Assembly: GCA_009741485.1 (NCBI GenBank) | Contig: CM019215.1 | Coordinates: 79,376,407-79,440,406, forward strand | Reading direction: 5' to 3' | Source: Malurus cyaneus samueli | Lineage: Eukaryota; Chordata; Aves; Passeriformes; Maluridae | Length of the DNA: 64,000 nt | In this document: piece by piece, positions 36,401 through 48,325 of the stretch | Layout: each line of letters opens with the position of its first letter | Position numbering within the stretch: the first letter of the stretch is position 1 | Program-made: the position numbers and the translations under genes | Notes under the pieces: generated by a model | The model's database searches: none | The model's input: only the letters and a program-made list of their open reading frames with translations | Told to the model about the DNA's origin: nothing

Positions 36401-38394
36401 ATAGGACAAGCAGAATACATTGTCCAACAAAGGAGAACCTGTCCCCTGCAGAGCACCAGGGACAGAAAGCAGAGTGCTGCTATCCAATAATGAGAGGGTG
36501 ATTCAGTGTGTGGTTGGAGCTTTGTGTTTCCTCAGGAGGACACCCAAAGGAGTGCAGGAGTGGAACAGGATGGAGAAGAGATGACCACTGTCAGTGTCTA
36601 CTTCTTCAAGGCAGCTAATTTGAAGGGATAAGTATGGGTTAGAAGGTGCTACTGATCCCAGATGTACAGATGTGATTTAAATAAAGGAACAGTCATACCA
36701 TGTCACAAAAGTCCCTGCATAAAATCCTGATCAAATAATTTTTATTACAGTATTTTATTTTATATCTAAATTACTTTTTTTCCTATAATCTCAGAATGGT
36801 TTAAGGATGGACTCTATCCTTTTTGGGGTTTCTTTTCTTCTTGATCAGTGATCCAGCTTCAATCCAGGGTTTATGGTCACAACCCTCAGCAATCTCCATG
36901 AGATTCTCTGATCTTTTTATTTTTTCCCATACTCTGCTGATTGTTCTTTCCCCTTTCTACAACAAAAAAAAAAAAAACCAACAAAACCTGAAGCACATCA
37001 TTCAGATAATTCAGGATGCCTTCCAAATCCTGAAGTTTGAAGTGTTCTGTAGTATTGCGATGGTTTCATATTTTGTAGGAAAATTAAAAGTCTTCTGTTA
37101 TCCAGAACTATTCAACTCATACTCATGCATTCAGAAATAAAGAACTGAATTCCAACTCAGTATAAAAATTGAAATCAATTTTGGCACTCAGTTACCTATT
37201 AAATATGTCTGCAAATGAAATTAATCTGCAGCTAAAAATATCATTTCATAAAGTGAAATAAACTGAGTCAAAAAAAAGAACATTAAAAGAAAGGCATTCA
37301 TTTTTCCCATTTCCTTCACTAACACATTTTACAGGACTTTATACTTCTACTGCAGCAATGTCAGACAATAATATGGTTTTTCAGATTTAACTGAAATTTG
37401 TAATTTAATAGAATGTTTCTCTATATTAATGGAGAGAAAAAATTGAAGGTTTACCTGTGCATCAGAGACATCAGCTCACACAACTATTAGATTTAAAGGC
37501 CAAAACTTTAATTTGTTTTTGCAACAGCAAACTTGCAAGACTATCCATGGCTCTATCAGCAGTTAGCTAACAATGTAGAACATGTTCATTTTTTGTGAAT
37601 ATTTACTTGACGGATACTCCAAGATTTTTTTCATCTCCTTTCTCTGTGCCATCACGATATATTCCAAGCATTTTCTTCTTTGAGCAAGCTTTTGTCTACA
37701 CCTTTGCCTGCTCTCAGGAGAACCATCTCCCTTGGCCATGGTTATCCTCCAGACCTTGCTGTGCCTCTGGGCATGACTAACCTCTCCTGTGAGCTGCCAG
37801 TTTGTACATGTGAACCTCAAATCTGTTATAGAATTTCTTCTCAGTGTCTTTAAGTATTTTTTTTTTTCTGTAACTCTATCAGGAAGTTCAATAGCACATT
37901 GTCTGTTTCTTTTATATGCTAAGCAGCGGGTACACCCTTTAAGAACTCCACTGAAGTGGGGTTTGATTGCAGAAGGGGCATGACTTTCAAAACTTTTGAG
38001 CACTAAATCTGTGAAACAAAGAATATTCTATAAATTCGTCCTTTCCTCTGCATCACTCACTCTTCAGGACTGCAAAAAACAGAGGTTCTAGATTTGCTGT
38101 GCTGCATTTTGTGTGCTAAACTACCGTCTAAGATAATCACACTAATGTCTAAATCAGACAAACAAAAAGTATTATCAAAGATATAAATTGTGGATTAATA
38201 ACAATGTTGAATGCTTTTGTTTCACATTTCATAATAGATTTTAGATGTGCAGACTTATACTAATCATATAACACAGACTAGTACCATGAACAGCTAATAT
38301 GTCATAACTGAATTACGGGCAAACCTCTGCACTGCTTGATTCCTGATATAATTCAGTTCCAAAGAGAGAGTGGATACACAGAATAGTGGAAAAG

Positions 38395-38396
<2 letters not shown>

Positions 38397-38425
<29 letters not shown>
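38397..38425. repeat. Long A run
   Basis: A run of about 29 A followed by C- and A-rich sequence. No retroposed body is recognised upstream or downstream. Confidence 0.85.
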
Positions 38426-38427
<2 letters not shown>

Positions 38428-39761
38428 CCCAAAAAAACCAAAAACAAAACAAAAAAAAGTTTACTGCAAGGAGTTTGCCTCCTAAAGGCAACTCTTTCCA
38501 CTAATGACTAGATCTTTTATTCAGAAAGACTGCTTGCTTTCTGGAATCCCCAGCGTTTTTCAGACAATCCAAGCAAACAGTCAAACAGTTTCTGAATTTC
38601 TCGCTGTTCATATGAGGCAGTATTTCTTGAAAGAGCTCAAGCCTTATTGCCTTATATTTGTGTTTGATAATTCACCCTCCTCAAGCTTTGTATAAAGCTC
38701 CAGTAACTCCTGCTGATGTTTTCCTGGATTACTGTTCAGACTGGTACTAGGAAATAGTGTGCAATCAAGGCTTTCAAACTGAGACATGAAAATGGCAGAA
38801 GAGAAATCCCTGGGGATTAGTGACCCTCAGAAAGGGTTTGCTTCTTCTGCTACCTGGAGTCTGTGCAGATTCTCTGTCCCATTTTTCAGTTTCTGAATTC
38901 ACAGTGACAGCTACGAATGCAAAGTCAGGCAGGCTATTCACAGCTGTGACAGGCTTTGACTATCTTGACGGTACGTCAGTTGGAAAAATAGACACTATAA
39001 AAGCAAATATTTCTCTGTTGGAAAAATCTTTGTATCCAAATTGGGTGTTATCAAGCTGATCTTTGTCAAAAGATTCTTCCAGTGAGAGACTGGAAGGCAA
39101 CAGTCATTGCGTCACCCCTCTGACCAGCAGTGAGCATCCCAGGGAAATTCTGATTTCCTACAGATTGTCCAAGTTTCCAGTTTTCTTCTCTGTTTCATAA
39201 GAACAAAAGGTTTAGGAGGGAGCTTGCAGGAGGATCACATTGTACTTGATATCCTTAAAAGAAAGGGCACTCTAGAAATTTTTAACTATTTTTTCTGACA
39301 ATCTACACGTGCAGGGTTCAAATCCACACATATTTTAAATGTCAGGTTCTACATTTAATATTTTGTTCATGTTCAAACTGTTCTTGTCTAACGTACTACT
39401 GTGTCCCAGTATCCTGAACTATAGCAGTTTTATTATTATAGTATTATTTTAAAGTTTCACCGGGAAAGACAGAGAAGGAGGGGAGGTGACAGGAAGTTGT
39501 CTAAGAATAGCTCATCCTTGTGGCAAACAACAGGTTGGGACATTTTCTAATATGGTATGTAGAGATTTTCAGTTTTCTTAAACAGTCTGTGCTTATTTTA
39601 ACCCTTTTCTATGTAAATCAACAGTAACTTTGAAACTGTATTGTAAGCAAGTCATTTCACCGTAGGGATTTAGGATATAAAAAGTCAGTGACAAGACTTC
39701 TTTAGGGAGGTGGGTGGATTTTCTGTGAATAAAACGTTTATTGTGCAAGTGTTTTTGTTTG

Positions 39762-39787
39762 GTTTTTTTTTTTTTTTTTTTTTTTTT
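39762..39787. repeat. Long T run
   Basis: About 26 consecutive T. No transposon body is recognised next to it. Confidence 0.85.
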
Positions 39788-41096
39788 CAAATACACATGC
39801 TGTTTGAGTGTAAGCAAGAAAAAAATTCTTTGATTAATACTGAGAGAATATTACTGGAAATCCATCACTCTAAATTAACAAGAACATGTATAATGAGAAT
39901 TGCCTATTCCCTCTGAGCCTAATATAAACACTTGAATAGGAATTACATTCAGGCAATATTTTTACTTGCGATAATTTTGTTTTGGTGGGAAAAAAAACCC
40001 CATAATTTTTTTCTGATTTTTCTTTTCCATCCAGTTCAGATTTTCTTATGTTGCCCATTGTTGTGTCTTGTGAAGGTAAGATAGGTTTTTTTCTGCTTGA
40101 GCTCTCCTGCAATTCAAGAAAAAAACTGCAGAAATGTTGTTATTGTTAGTGTGTGAACTATCAGAAAACTTTCAGTCATAAAGTCAGACATAAGAATCTG
40201 TGTAGAAAAGCTGCCAAGAATCATTTTCAAATTTGAGCTACTTCACTTCAGCTTTGGAATACTGTTAGTCTTTATTGACTATTGTTTACCTGCACTGAAG
40301 CAGTTGTTATTTCCAGACCTTTGCAGCCTGGGTTTGCATTGGTATTCACACGGCAGGGTGCACTGAGGGTTTGATGAATGGAGGCCTGGATGTCAAGCTG
40401 CTCCTTTGATTACAGCTGCTGGTGCCACAGTTCCTCCAGCAGTGAACACCTCTTTCCATGGCACTTCATCCACTATGATTTAAGATTTTCTGCAGTGTCC
40501 ATGAAAATTCTCCTAATTCTTTTTTTTTTTTTTTTTTCTTCAGGTATAGAAGCTGAGAATTCCTTTTATTTTCTCCTACTGATAATACTGTTACATGTCA
40601 CTACTAGTATTGAATACAACTGGACCATGCAGGGGGAAGAAAATACTGCTGCAGCCACCTTTCTGTTTAAACTTGACACAAGAACTGCAGAAATGCCTTT
40701 GAGATGTAAAGGAAGACTAAGTGGTCATCTCAGCCAATATCTAGTTTCTAAAGGGTAAAGTTAGATGAACTTAATCCTAACTTAGAAGAAAATAATTAAA
40801 TAAATAGGTTATTTTCTCTTCAAGTGTTTAGGGGTTTATTGCTGTAGAGGGTTGACCCTGGCTAGATGACAGGAAGGAACCCACTAAATCCTCTCTCTCA
40901 CTCCCTTCCACAGTTGGACAGGGGAGAGAAAATACGATGAAGGATCCATGAGCTAAGGACCAGGAGAGATCACACACAAAATCCCATCACAAACACACTC
41001 AGCTTGGAGATATTGATTCAATTTGTTACTAACAAAACCAGAGCAGGATAATGAGAAGTAAAACAAGACCTTAAAACCACCTTCACCCCACCTCTC

Positions 41097-41291
41097 CCTT
41101 CCTTCCTTCCTTCCTTCCTTCCTCCCTTCCTTCCTTCCTTCCTTCCTTCCTTTCCTTCCTTCCTTCCTTCTCTTCCTTCCTTCCTCCTCCTTCCTTCCTT
41201 CCTTCCTTCCTTCCTTCCTTCCTTCCTTCCTTCCTTCCTTCCTTCCTTTCCTTCCTTCCTTCCTTCCTTCCTTCCTTCCTTCCTTCCTTCC
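41097..41291. repeat. (CCTT)n microsatellite, about 195 bp
   Basis: Imperfect tandem CCTT units with a few CCC, TTT, TCT and CCTCCT interruptions sit inside the LTR, where the family normally has a short pyrimidine-rich stretch. On the minus strand they give a KEGR/GRKE repeat frame (40953-41372) that is not a gene. Confidence 0.95.
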
Positions 41292-41880
41292 CAGCTCTAC
41301 CACCTCCTCCAGAGGTGCAGGGAGACAGGGAATGGGGGTTATGGCCAGTTCATCATCTGTTGTTTCTGCCACTTTTCAGGAAGAGGAGTTGCACCCCTGG
41401 GCCATTGTGGGGTGTCTCCCACAGAAGACGGTTCTCAATGAACTTCTGCAATGTGAGTCCAGCTCCAGCATGGGTCCCTTCCACAGGCTTGAGGTGCTCT
41501 CTGATCCACCATGGCTCTCCATGGGTTGCAAGGGCACAGCTGCCTCAGCATGGGCTGCACCCTGGGCTGCAGGGGAATCTCAGCTCTGGAACCCGGAGCA
41601 CCTCCTGCCCTTCCTTCTGCACTGACCTCGGTGTCTGCAGAGTTGTTCCTCCCACATGTTCTTACTCCCCCTCTTCTCTGGCTGCAATTACAACTACACA
41701 ATAACTGGTTTTTTTACCTTCTTAAATATGTTATCCCAGAGGTGTTACCACAACTCTGATGGGCTCAGCCTTGGTCAGCAGTGAGTCCGTTCTGGAGCTG
41801 GCTGCCATTGGCTTTGCTGGACATGGTGGACTCCTCTGACAGCTTCTCACAAAAGCCACCCCTTCCCCTTAAGCACCAAC

Positions 41881-41892
41881 CCCCCCCCCCCC
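41881..41892. repeat. C run inside LTR
   Basis: About 12 consecutive C near one LTR end, a position where a C-rich stretch is usual in this family. Confidence 0.8.
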
Positions 41893-41926
41893 GCCCCACA
41901 ACACTGTCCAGACAAACCCAATAGCA

Positions 41927-44900
41927 ATGTTTAATTTTGTTTTGTTTTCAGCTTTCCCCCATAATCAATATAAGTGAATGTTGAATTTTTCTTTTTTAAT
42001 TTGAGAAATATGATATTTTCTGCAAACCACTTCTTAAAATTGTCTTTCTTTTCCCCAGTGTTTTAAAAGAGACATATGGAATAGAAAACAGAAGCATGAT
42101 TTGTATGCAGCAATGATTTACATTGGTACAAAAGCAAATGGTTATAGAATTCTTACTATCACCTCTACATTACAAAATCATGCAGCCTCAGCTAAAACTA
42201 AATGAACAATAATAATGACAATGCTAGGTAGAAATGCATATGGTAAAACAATATCAAATATTCAGTTAGGAAGAGGATGTATAATTTATTTAATAATATT
42301 TTCCAAGCCATGTGCAACCTTTGAAGAAGTGATGCATATTTCATAATTCACAAAAAACATCCAACTAAAATCTGTAGCTTGGTTACACAGCTATCATTTT
42401 GACTGAAATAAAATAAACTCTTTATTTTATATTTAATTCTACTTCAGGTTTCTCTGAATGCTGCACAAAGCAACATCAATAACAAATCAAGTTATGGTTA
42501 AAAATGTATGAACTTTCTCCATACCTACAAATTGAATACATCAGTAATTTTAAAGGTTCCCCACTCCCCAATGTTTGTATTATCCTTCACTGTGAAGAAG
42601 TTTACATATGGCTCTACATATGGAAAGCTACTTACATATATTGCTAGACTCAACCACTTCTATGAGGGTGAGGAAACTGCAGTGCTGGATTTCCAGAACA
42701 CTCCAGGACTCAGTTCTGCTAGGGACAGCTTGGAACAAGTAGTGAGGAAGAAAACTTCATTTCACAAAAAGCCATGGCAAATACTCTGCACATTTGTGAC
42801 TCATATTTGAAGTGGAAAGAAATATCTTTACCTCAGTGAAACATTGTCCCATTTGGGTAAATACCCTATCAGTTATGCATGTGATGCCTAGCTCTTCTAA
42901 AGGACAGTGTTTGCTATTACCACCTTGCTGATTTTAATGGCTTGTAAATGATTTTGGCTTATATCCAGAAAGAGTTCCTGGAATAGTTTTTTTTCTGAAA
43001 TGCTGATGAGCACTACTCATCTGAGTGGGAAAACTGAAAGTGTTCTGCTCTGCTCCCCTAAGCACATGATCAATAACTGAAGACAATAGGTTTGAGGTTT
43101 TAGCTCACTGGGAACACAGAAATTGATTCTAAGCCAGTCACCTGCTAGAAACATTTTGGAATAAATTCCAGTTCTGAATTCAAGACTATTTAATGCACTA
43201 AAATAAATACATATTCAATACTTCTTGATGTGAGAAATACAAATTCACGAAATATGGAACATCAATTTTTTCTCATATCCATTATCAATGACAGTGAAAA
43301 ACTCATATGACATACAAAAGTTAAGTAGAATAACAAAAGAAAGTTTGTTTCAGTTAAGAAAACTACATAAAAAATATGTTTCACAACAATCTATTGCAAT
43401 CCATCAAAGACATAAAAAAGCCAGAATAAAAAAAAAAATCTGAAATTGGAACTAAACCATCAAATTAAAATAAGCACTTTTCAAGTCAGATAATTTTCTT
43501 AGATTAATATATAATTTCACAAAAGGAAACTGCACAAACCAGACCAACTGATTAAACAGGTAATGCTGACAAATACACAGTTTTAGCAAATTGCACAGAA
43601 AATAATGAAAATGGAGTAATCTTTCTGTAGGGGAAAAAAGTTCAGAGATAACCCAGTTTCGGCTGTTAATGTTTTTCTTTTCTGTTCAACAGGAAATACA
43701 GAATAATTTTTGCACTGTATTTGTCTCCCCTGCATCAAATTTAAACAGATTTGCATTATTATCTTCCATACTTTCCAATATTCTGTCCAGTTAGTGACAC
43801 AGTTTGCAAGTAATAACCAAAATATCTGACCTCAAGTGACATTATTACTCCTTCTAATTTCATGAGCCACAGCAAGAATAATTAAACAGAAGGCTGAAAT
43901 AACAGTAAGCTACTCTTCCTGGGGTGAAGGGCTAGATAATAAGTAAAAACTGGGACATTTCTTTGCCTCCAACTCTCTGCAATATGTTCCTTATTCTGTG
44001 TGAGAAAATTGTTGTTTCTTTTATTGAAGAACATCATGGTACCATCTAAACCTGGAAACTGTATTCTTCCCTAAATCAGAAAATATCAAAGTTGCAACAC
44101 AGAAATCAAAGATATCTTATGTCTTTTTTTGTTAGCTCTTTATCAGAATTTCTGAACTGGCTATCAGAAAATCAGTTCCATTACCTAGCTGATGTGCATA
44201 TAAACACACATTCTTGGTAGGAAAGGTAGATATTGTTTACAAAGAGTGCTCCTTTACTATTCCTTCTGGAAAAAAGAAAGCGATTTTATTGGTTTTCTCA
44301 CATGTAATTTTTGCAAAATAAAAAAGTTTATAGGATGTTCCTCATGTGAATTTTAAGCTTGTGAAGAACTTACTAAATGTTAGAAGATTATGAAATCTTC
44401 CATTTCGACACAGAGAGATGTTTCTTTGGTAATGCTTCTACACAAAGCACTGCTTTTTGAACTAGTTTTACATTGCCCCATGTTCCAAACCAGCAGCCTT
44501 TAGCTCTGCATGATAGTTCTGTGGTACATATTCTTAAGAAGCACAGAGCAGGTTATGAATGGCAGTGCTAACTGGAAATCTCCAATGACATTGTCACTCC
44601 TTTGCTAATTACTGGTGTTACCTCTTGGCAGTGATAAACAAAAAAAAAAAAAAACCAAAAACCAAAAAAACCAAAAAAAAAAAAAAAATACCACAACAAC
44701 CCTTCAGTGCATCATGCAATATCTATTTGTCTAATGAACGAAGAAAAACTGCATTAATAAGATATCTGTCTGAAATATCTTTATTGACAACAAATGGCAG
44801 GTATTCCAAAGGGATACAGGGTACCTGTGTACACACTTCATATTGCCTAAACTCTGCTTTGACCTTTAACTGGATCCTTTTACAGGCTAGAATATGCTAA

Positions 44901-47900
44901 TCAGAGGGATGGACTGAGGAAACAAAAAAATAGGAAGGCACTGAATAGAAAGATTCAGTGATGGATAGGATCCTGTGCCAGCAACTATGAGTAACAGAGC
45001 ACAGTATCTAAAAAAAAGGGAAATAGGTATAATGAAACAGAATTTCCGAAGAGAAAATACAAAATTAAAAACAAAATTAGTATTGGCAGATAAAATGAAA
45101 GTTTCTTTCTGTTCTGAAGTCTGCACTATGCACATACACTCCAATAGTACCAGGATTTGACAATGATCGAAGTTTATTTTGCCAGCTTGCTTGCACACCT
45201 GTGAGTTGCTGATATTGACTATCTGAAATGGAGGTGTTGCAGACGGCAGCATGCAGGCAAAATACAGCTGCATTTGCACTGAAAAGTATACAATCTAAAT
45301 AGCACCTTCTCAATAATAATGGAAACACGGTTATGCTCTTCCAGCCTATTTTGCACAAAATTTGTTCAGCCTCAAATAGTTCTTGTGGAGCTTTTTCATT
45401 TCAAGATTATGTCCTACTGGAATGGGCAGGTATGTGATATAACACAATCAAAGAAGCTGCAGAGCTCTGTACACTTTCTTGATATCCTAGTACGAAATAC
45501 TTGTTGAAATACATATTGGCATGACACCCCAGCATGTGTTAAGCACAGATAACTGACAGTTGCTTACTGACCCAGGTATTTCTCTTCAAACTTTTGCCCA
45601 GGTTTTCTTCACTTATACAAATGATCAAAAGAATCAGTCGACAGGGGAGAAACTCAGCTAAAATCAGTCTAGCTGAGGAGAAAGGAAACTCAGTTCCATG
45701 AGACTGGGTATTATGAGATTGGGCAAATGTGGTAGTAAATTACACAAAAAGGAGTGATTTCTCCTTTTAGTACTGGGGATAGCCTAGACAGCAGCTGCAG
45801 CTACATTACATTGGTTTAAGATAAGTGGCCTCACATATTACATACCCCTAGAAAGTAAACATTTGAACTTGTGTACTTTTTACTTCAGAATAATCTTTAT
45901 AAATGTAAAATTTAAAAGCTAACAAGAAAGTGTCTATTGCAGGCATTTTGAATCTTATTTAGCTGTGAATTTTCATAGAAAGAGGGATCTCAGGCCTTAA
46001 TCTTTATGAATACGATTACTCCATCATTGGCAGTTAAAGAAAATAAGAAATAATAAGAAAATATCTGCTATCCCTCATCACACTTTTTGACACACTTTAG
46101 GTAGTCTCTTATTGTATTTTCCTATGCAGCTGCTATCAGGAATGCAAGCTAAAGCCCTCTCAAACCCTCAGTTAGCTTTCCACTGATCACAGTGAAGTCT
46201 TGATAAAAGAAATTACATAGAATTTGCTTTGCAGAGTATTTTCTCTGTCTTCTGAGCATTCTAGGTACACCTGAATTAAATTCTAAGGATCAGCTTAGTT
46301 TACCATAAAATCAGAAACCATAACAAAAAAACTGTGATTTCTGTGCTACTGTTGAGTATCACAGAAATCTTTTGCAATTTACCTTTCATCAGATTTTGTG
46401 CCCTTCATCTGCTTTTTACCCCAGACTGAGAGAGTTAAAAATTTTGTTTAAATGAACTTTTCATGTTCCCATTGTTTTTTTCTGATATCTTTCGATTTTG
46501 CAAGAAATATAAAACCAGATCTAAGCAGAAGATGATGAAGTGAAACAGAACATTCTTTTTTCTTCCTCTAAAATAAATTTATTTATTTTCTCAATTTGAA
46601 AATGAAACAGCAAAAACATTTTCATTTCCTTTTCCATTTTTCTTCCTATTTGATGGTAAACTGAGATTTCAATGAGTCACACTGCTCAAGGCTTTTTGCA
46701 AATCTTTTATGCTTATTAGGAGACATTAGTTCTTCACTGTATATTAATCCTTCCTCTGTCACTCTGTGAAAGAAAATCTCTCATCTTCAATCTTGACAGT
46801 GTGCTAATCTGCCTATCATCAGCCCCACATACCACATGCTGTACAATTGCAAATGCATTCTGAGCTAGCTACAGCTGTAGTTAAAACATACATTCAGTCA
46901 ACAGAGAAAAAGTTTTCTACTCAAAAGTCTCTTTCTTTTCAGTTGCAGCCTTTTTTGACCTATTCCACTCTTCTTAGAAGCTTTTTTCACTATCAACAGT
47001 GAACTAAGCATAAATGGTATTTGCATTTATTTCATTTTAGATAGATCTTTAAAAGTATAAACGTGTTTGCGTGCTCAGCTGACTTGATGACTGGCTGTTT
47101 TAAAAATGGTCAGTGAAGCAGCAGATTTCTTTAGCAGAGTTCCAGCAACGTCCTTATGCAGCTTGGACATAAGTTAAGCAAAAAAAGTACCCACTTGATA
47201 GCACGCTTTGGTGTAGCATCTCCTCGGTGTCTTGAAGAAACAAAAATTTGAATAACAGTAAGTAAAGAAACTGAACTCTAACAGAACAAGGGAGTTTGCA
47301 AACCATATGAAATGAAGCTACCAGAAGATGCAGGTAAGAGAAATCTGGTCAAGAGAATGCAAGAATACCTGAAATAATGTTGGTAGAAGAGAAAATAGGA
47401 CATCCTATTTTTGCTTTTCAAAAAACAAAGAAGGGTAGAGGGAGCTGTTTGGTCTGAGTTTTTAGTTCATTTGTTCTGGCAAGTGGAGTGTGAAAGCCAC
47501 AGTGAAAAGGTTTCATTGTTTTTAAATGCATTTTCATCAGTCTCTTGACATCATGCCTTCAACATTTTGATATTGCCTAGTAGTTTTAAAAGCTACAATT
47601 TTAACTTTTCATTTTCATACCAGAAATGTATTCAACCTATAAAAATAGAAATTAATTTGTAGAAGCTGTCTGCCTCTACTGGCCATTCCATGAAATCCAA
47701 GAAACAATTGCTCTTAGTCTAGTGGGTACTCTGGTGTGGTTTATTACATTGCCTTCCATGACTCTCTGTTTAAACCACCATTGTTTAAACAATTTCTCTC
47801 CCCAAGCTGCCCCAACCTCTCCTGAAAAAAAAGAAAATCAGAAAAAAAAAACTGAATGGGAAAAGTTGTCTCAGACACTCAACCACTGTGGCTATTTTAA

Positions 47901-47908
47901 TTTTATGC
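41927..47908. other. Unique AT-rich DNA
   Basis: No gene or transposon recognised in about 6 kb. An A-rich tract with CC interruptions lies at 44641-44689. The block 47040-47260 has a more complex composition and might be a conserved non-coding element. The 130-codon minus frame at 44887-45279 shows no domain. Confidence 0.45.
44641..44689. repeat. A-rich simple tract
   Basis: Runs of A interrupted by CC pairs. This is low-complexity sequence without a recognisable retroposon body. Confidence 0.8.
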
Positions 47909-48325
47909 AGCATAGAAAAAATCTAGTTCAATCCTCCTGCCAGAGCAAGGACATCTTCAACTAGATCAGGCTGTTCAGAGCCCCTTGAAGGTTTCCAGGG
48001 ACAGGGTATCTATCATCTCCCTGGGTAACCCATTCTAGTGTTTTACCACCACCATTATAAAAAAAAAAAACTTCTTCCTTTTATGTGACCTAAACAGACT
48101 CTTCTTCAAAATCTTTACTCTTTGTCCTGACACAACAGCTCCCACTAAAAAGTTTGTCCCCATCTTTAAGTACTGGAAGGCTGCAATAGGATGTCCCCAG
48201 AGCCTCCTCTTCTCCAGGTTGAACAACCACAACTCTCTCACCCTTTCCTCACAGGAGAGGTGCTCCAGTGCTCCGATTGCCCTGATCACCCTTATGAAGT
48301 ATCTTCACTCAGCTGACACTCCAAC
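47909..48325 (-). mobile_element. CR1 LINE 3' fragment, reverse orientation
   Basis: The plus strand carries the complement of CR1: 'atctagttcaatcctcctgc', 'agagcaaggacatcttcaac', 'ctgggtaacccattctag', 'acttcttccttttatgtgac', 'agcctcctcttctccagg', 'ttgaacaaccacaactctc' and 'acaggagaggtgctccag'. It belongs to an older subfamily than the copies at 14241 and 58471, with an A run (48059-48070) inserted in the middle. Confidence 0.85.

Larger units (their letters stand above)
27291..40842. other. Long mobile-element-poor non-coding tract with possible conserved elements
   Basis: More than 13 kb without a recognisable transposon or gene. Simple repeats occur at 32886, 38397 and 39762. Blocks at 28630-28790, 30340-30545 and 30640-31400 are repeat-free with balanced composition and homeodomain-type words (for example GCATTAATGAG at 30407), the look of conserved non-coding elements. 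Others, at 38840-39060 and 36100-36600, are GC-richer than their surroundings but show no domain when translated. The longest frames (178 codons on the minus strand at 33466-34002 and 146 codons at 37563-38003) match nothing I know. Confidence 0.45.
40843..41926 (-). mobile_element. ERVL-type LTR with internal microsatellite expansion
   Basis: The plus strand begins TGTAGAGGGTTGACCCTGG and continues with 'ggacaggggagagaaaat', 'caggataatgagaagtaaaa', the CCTT array, 'gcagggagacagggaatgg', 'cagttcatcatctg' and repeated 'ctccagcatgggtcccttcc'-type units. It then reads 'tgcactgacctcggtgtctg', 'cttaaatatgttatccc' and 'gatgggctcagccttgg', ending AAACCCAATAGCA. This is the full span of a passerine LTR. 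As I recall the family, transcription in this orientation is leftward. No internal viral sequence adjoins it, so it is a solo LTR. Flanks ATTGC and ATGTT do not form a target duplication, so one border may be off by a few bases. Confidence 0.85.

Noticed and set aside
37563..38003. 146-codon minus-strand frame rich in basic residues
   Set aside because: Lysine/arginine richness follows from A-rich DNA on that strand. I looked for a processed-pseudogene match and recognised none.
40953..41372. 139-codon minus-strand frame rich in KEGRKEGR repeats
   Set aside because: It is the translation of the CCTT microsatellite inside an LTR. No gene context and no family.
41315..41759. Cluster of overlapping 82-129 codon frames
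   Set aside because: They are explained by GC-richer LTR sequence with short internal repeats.
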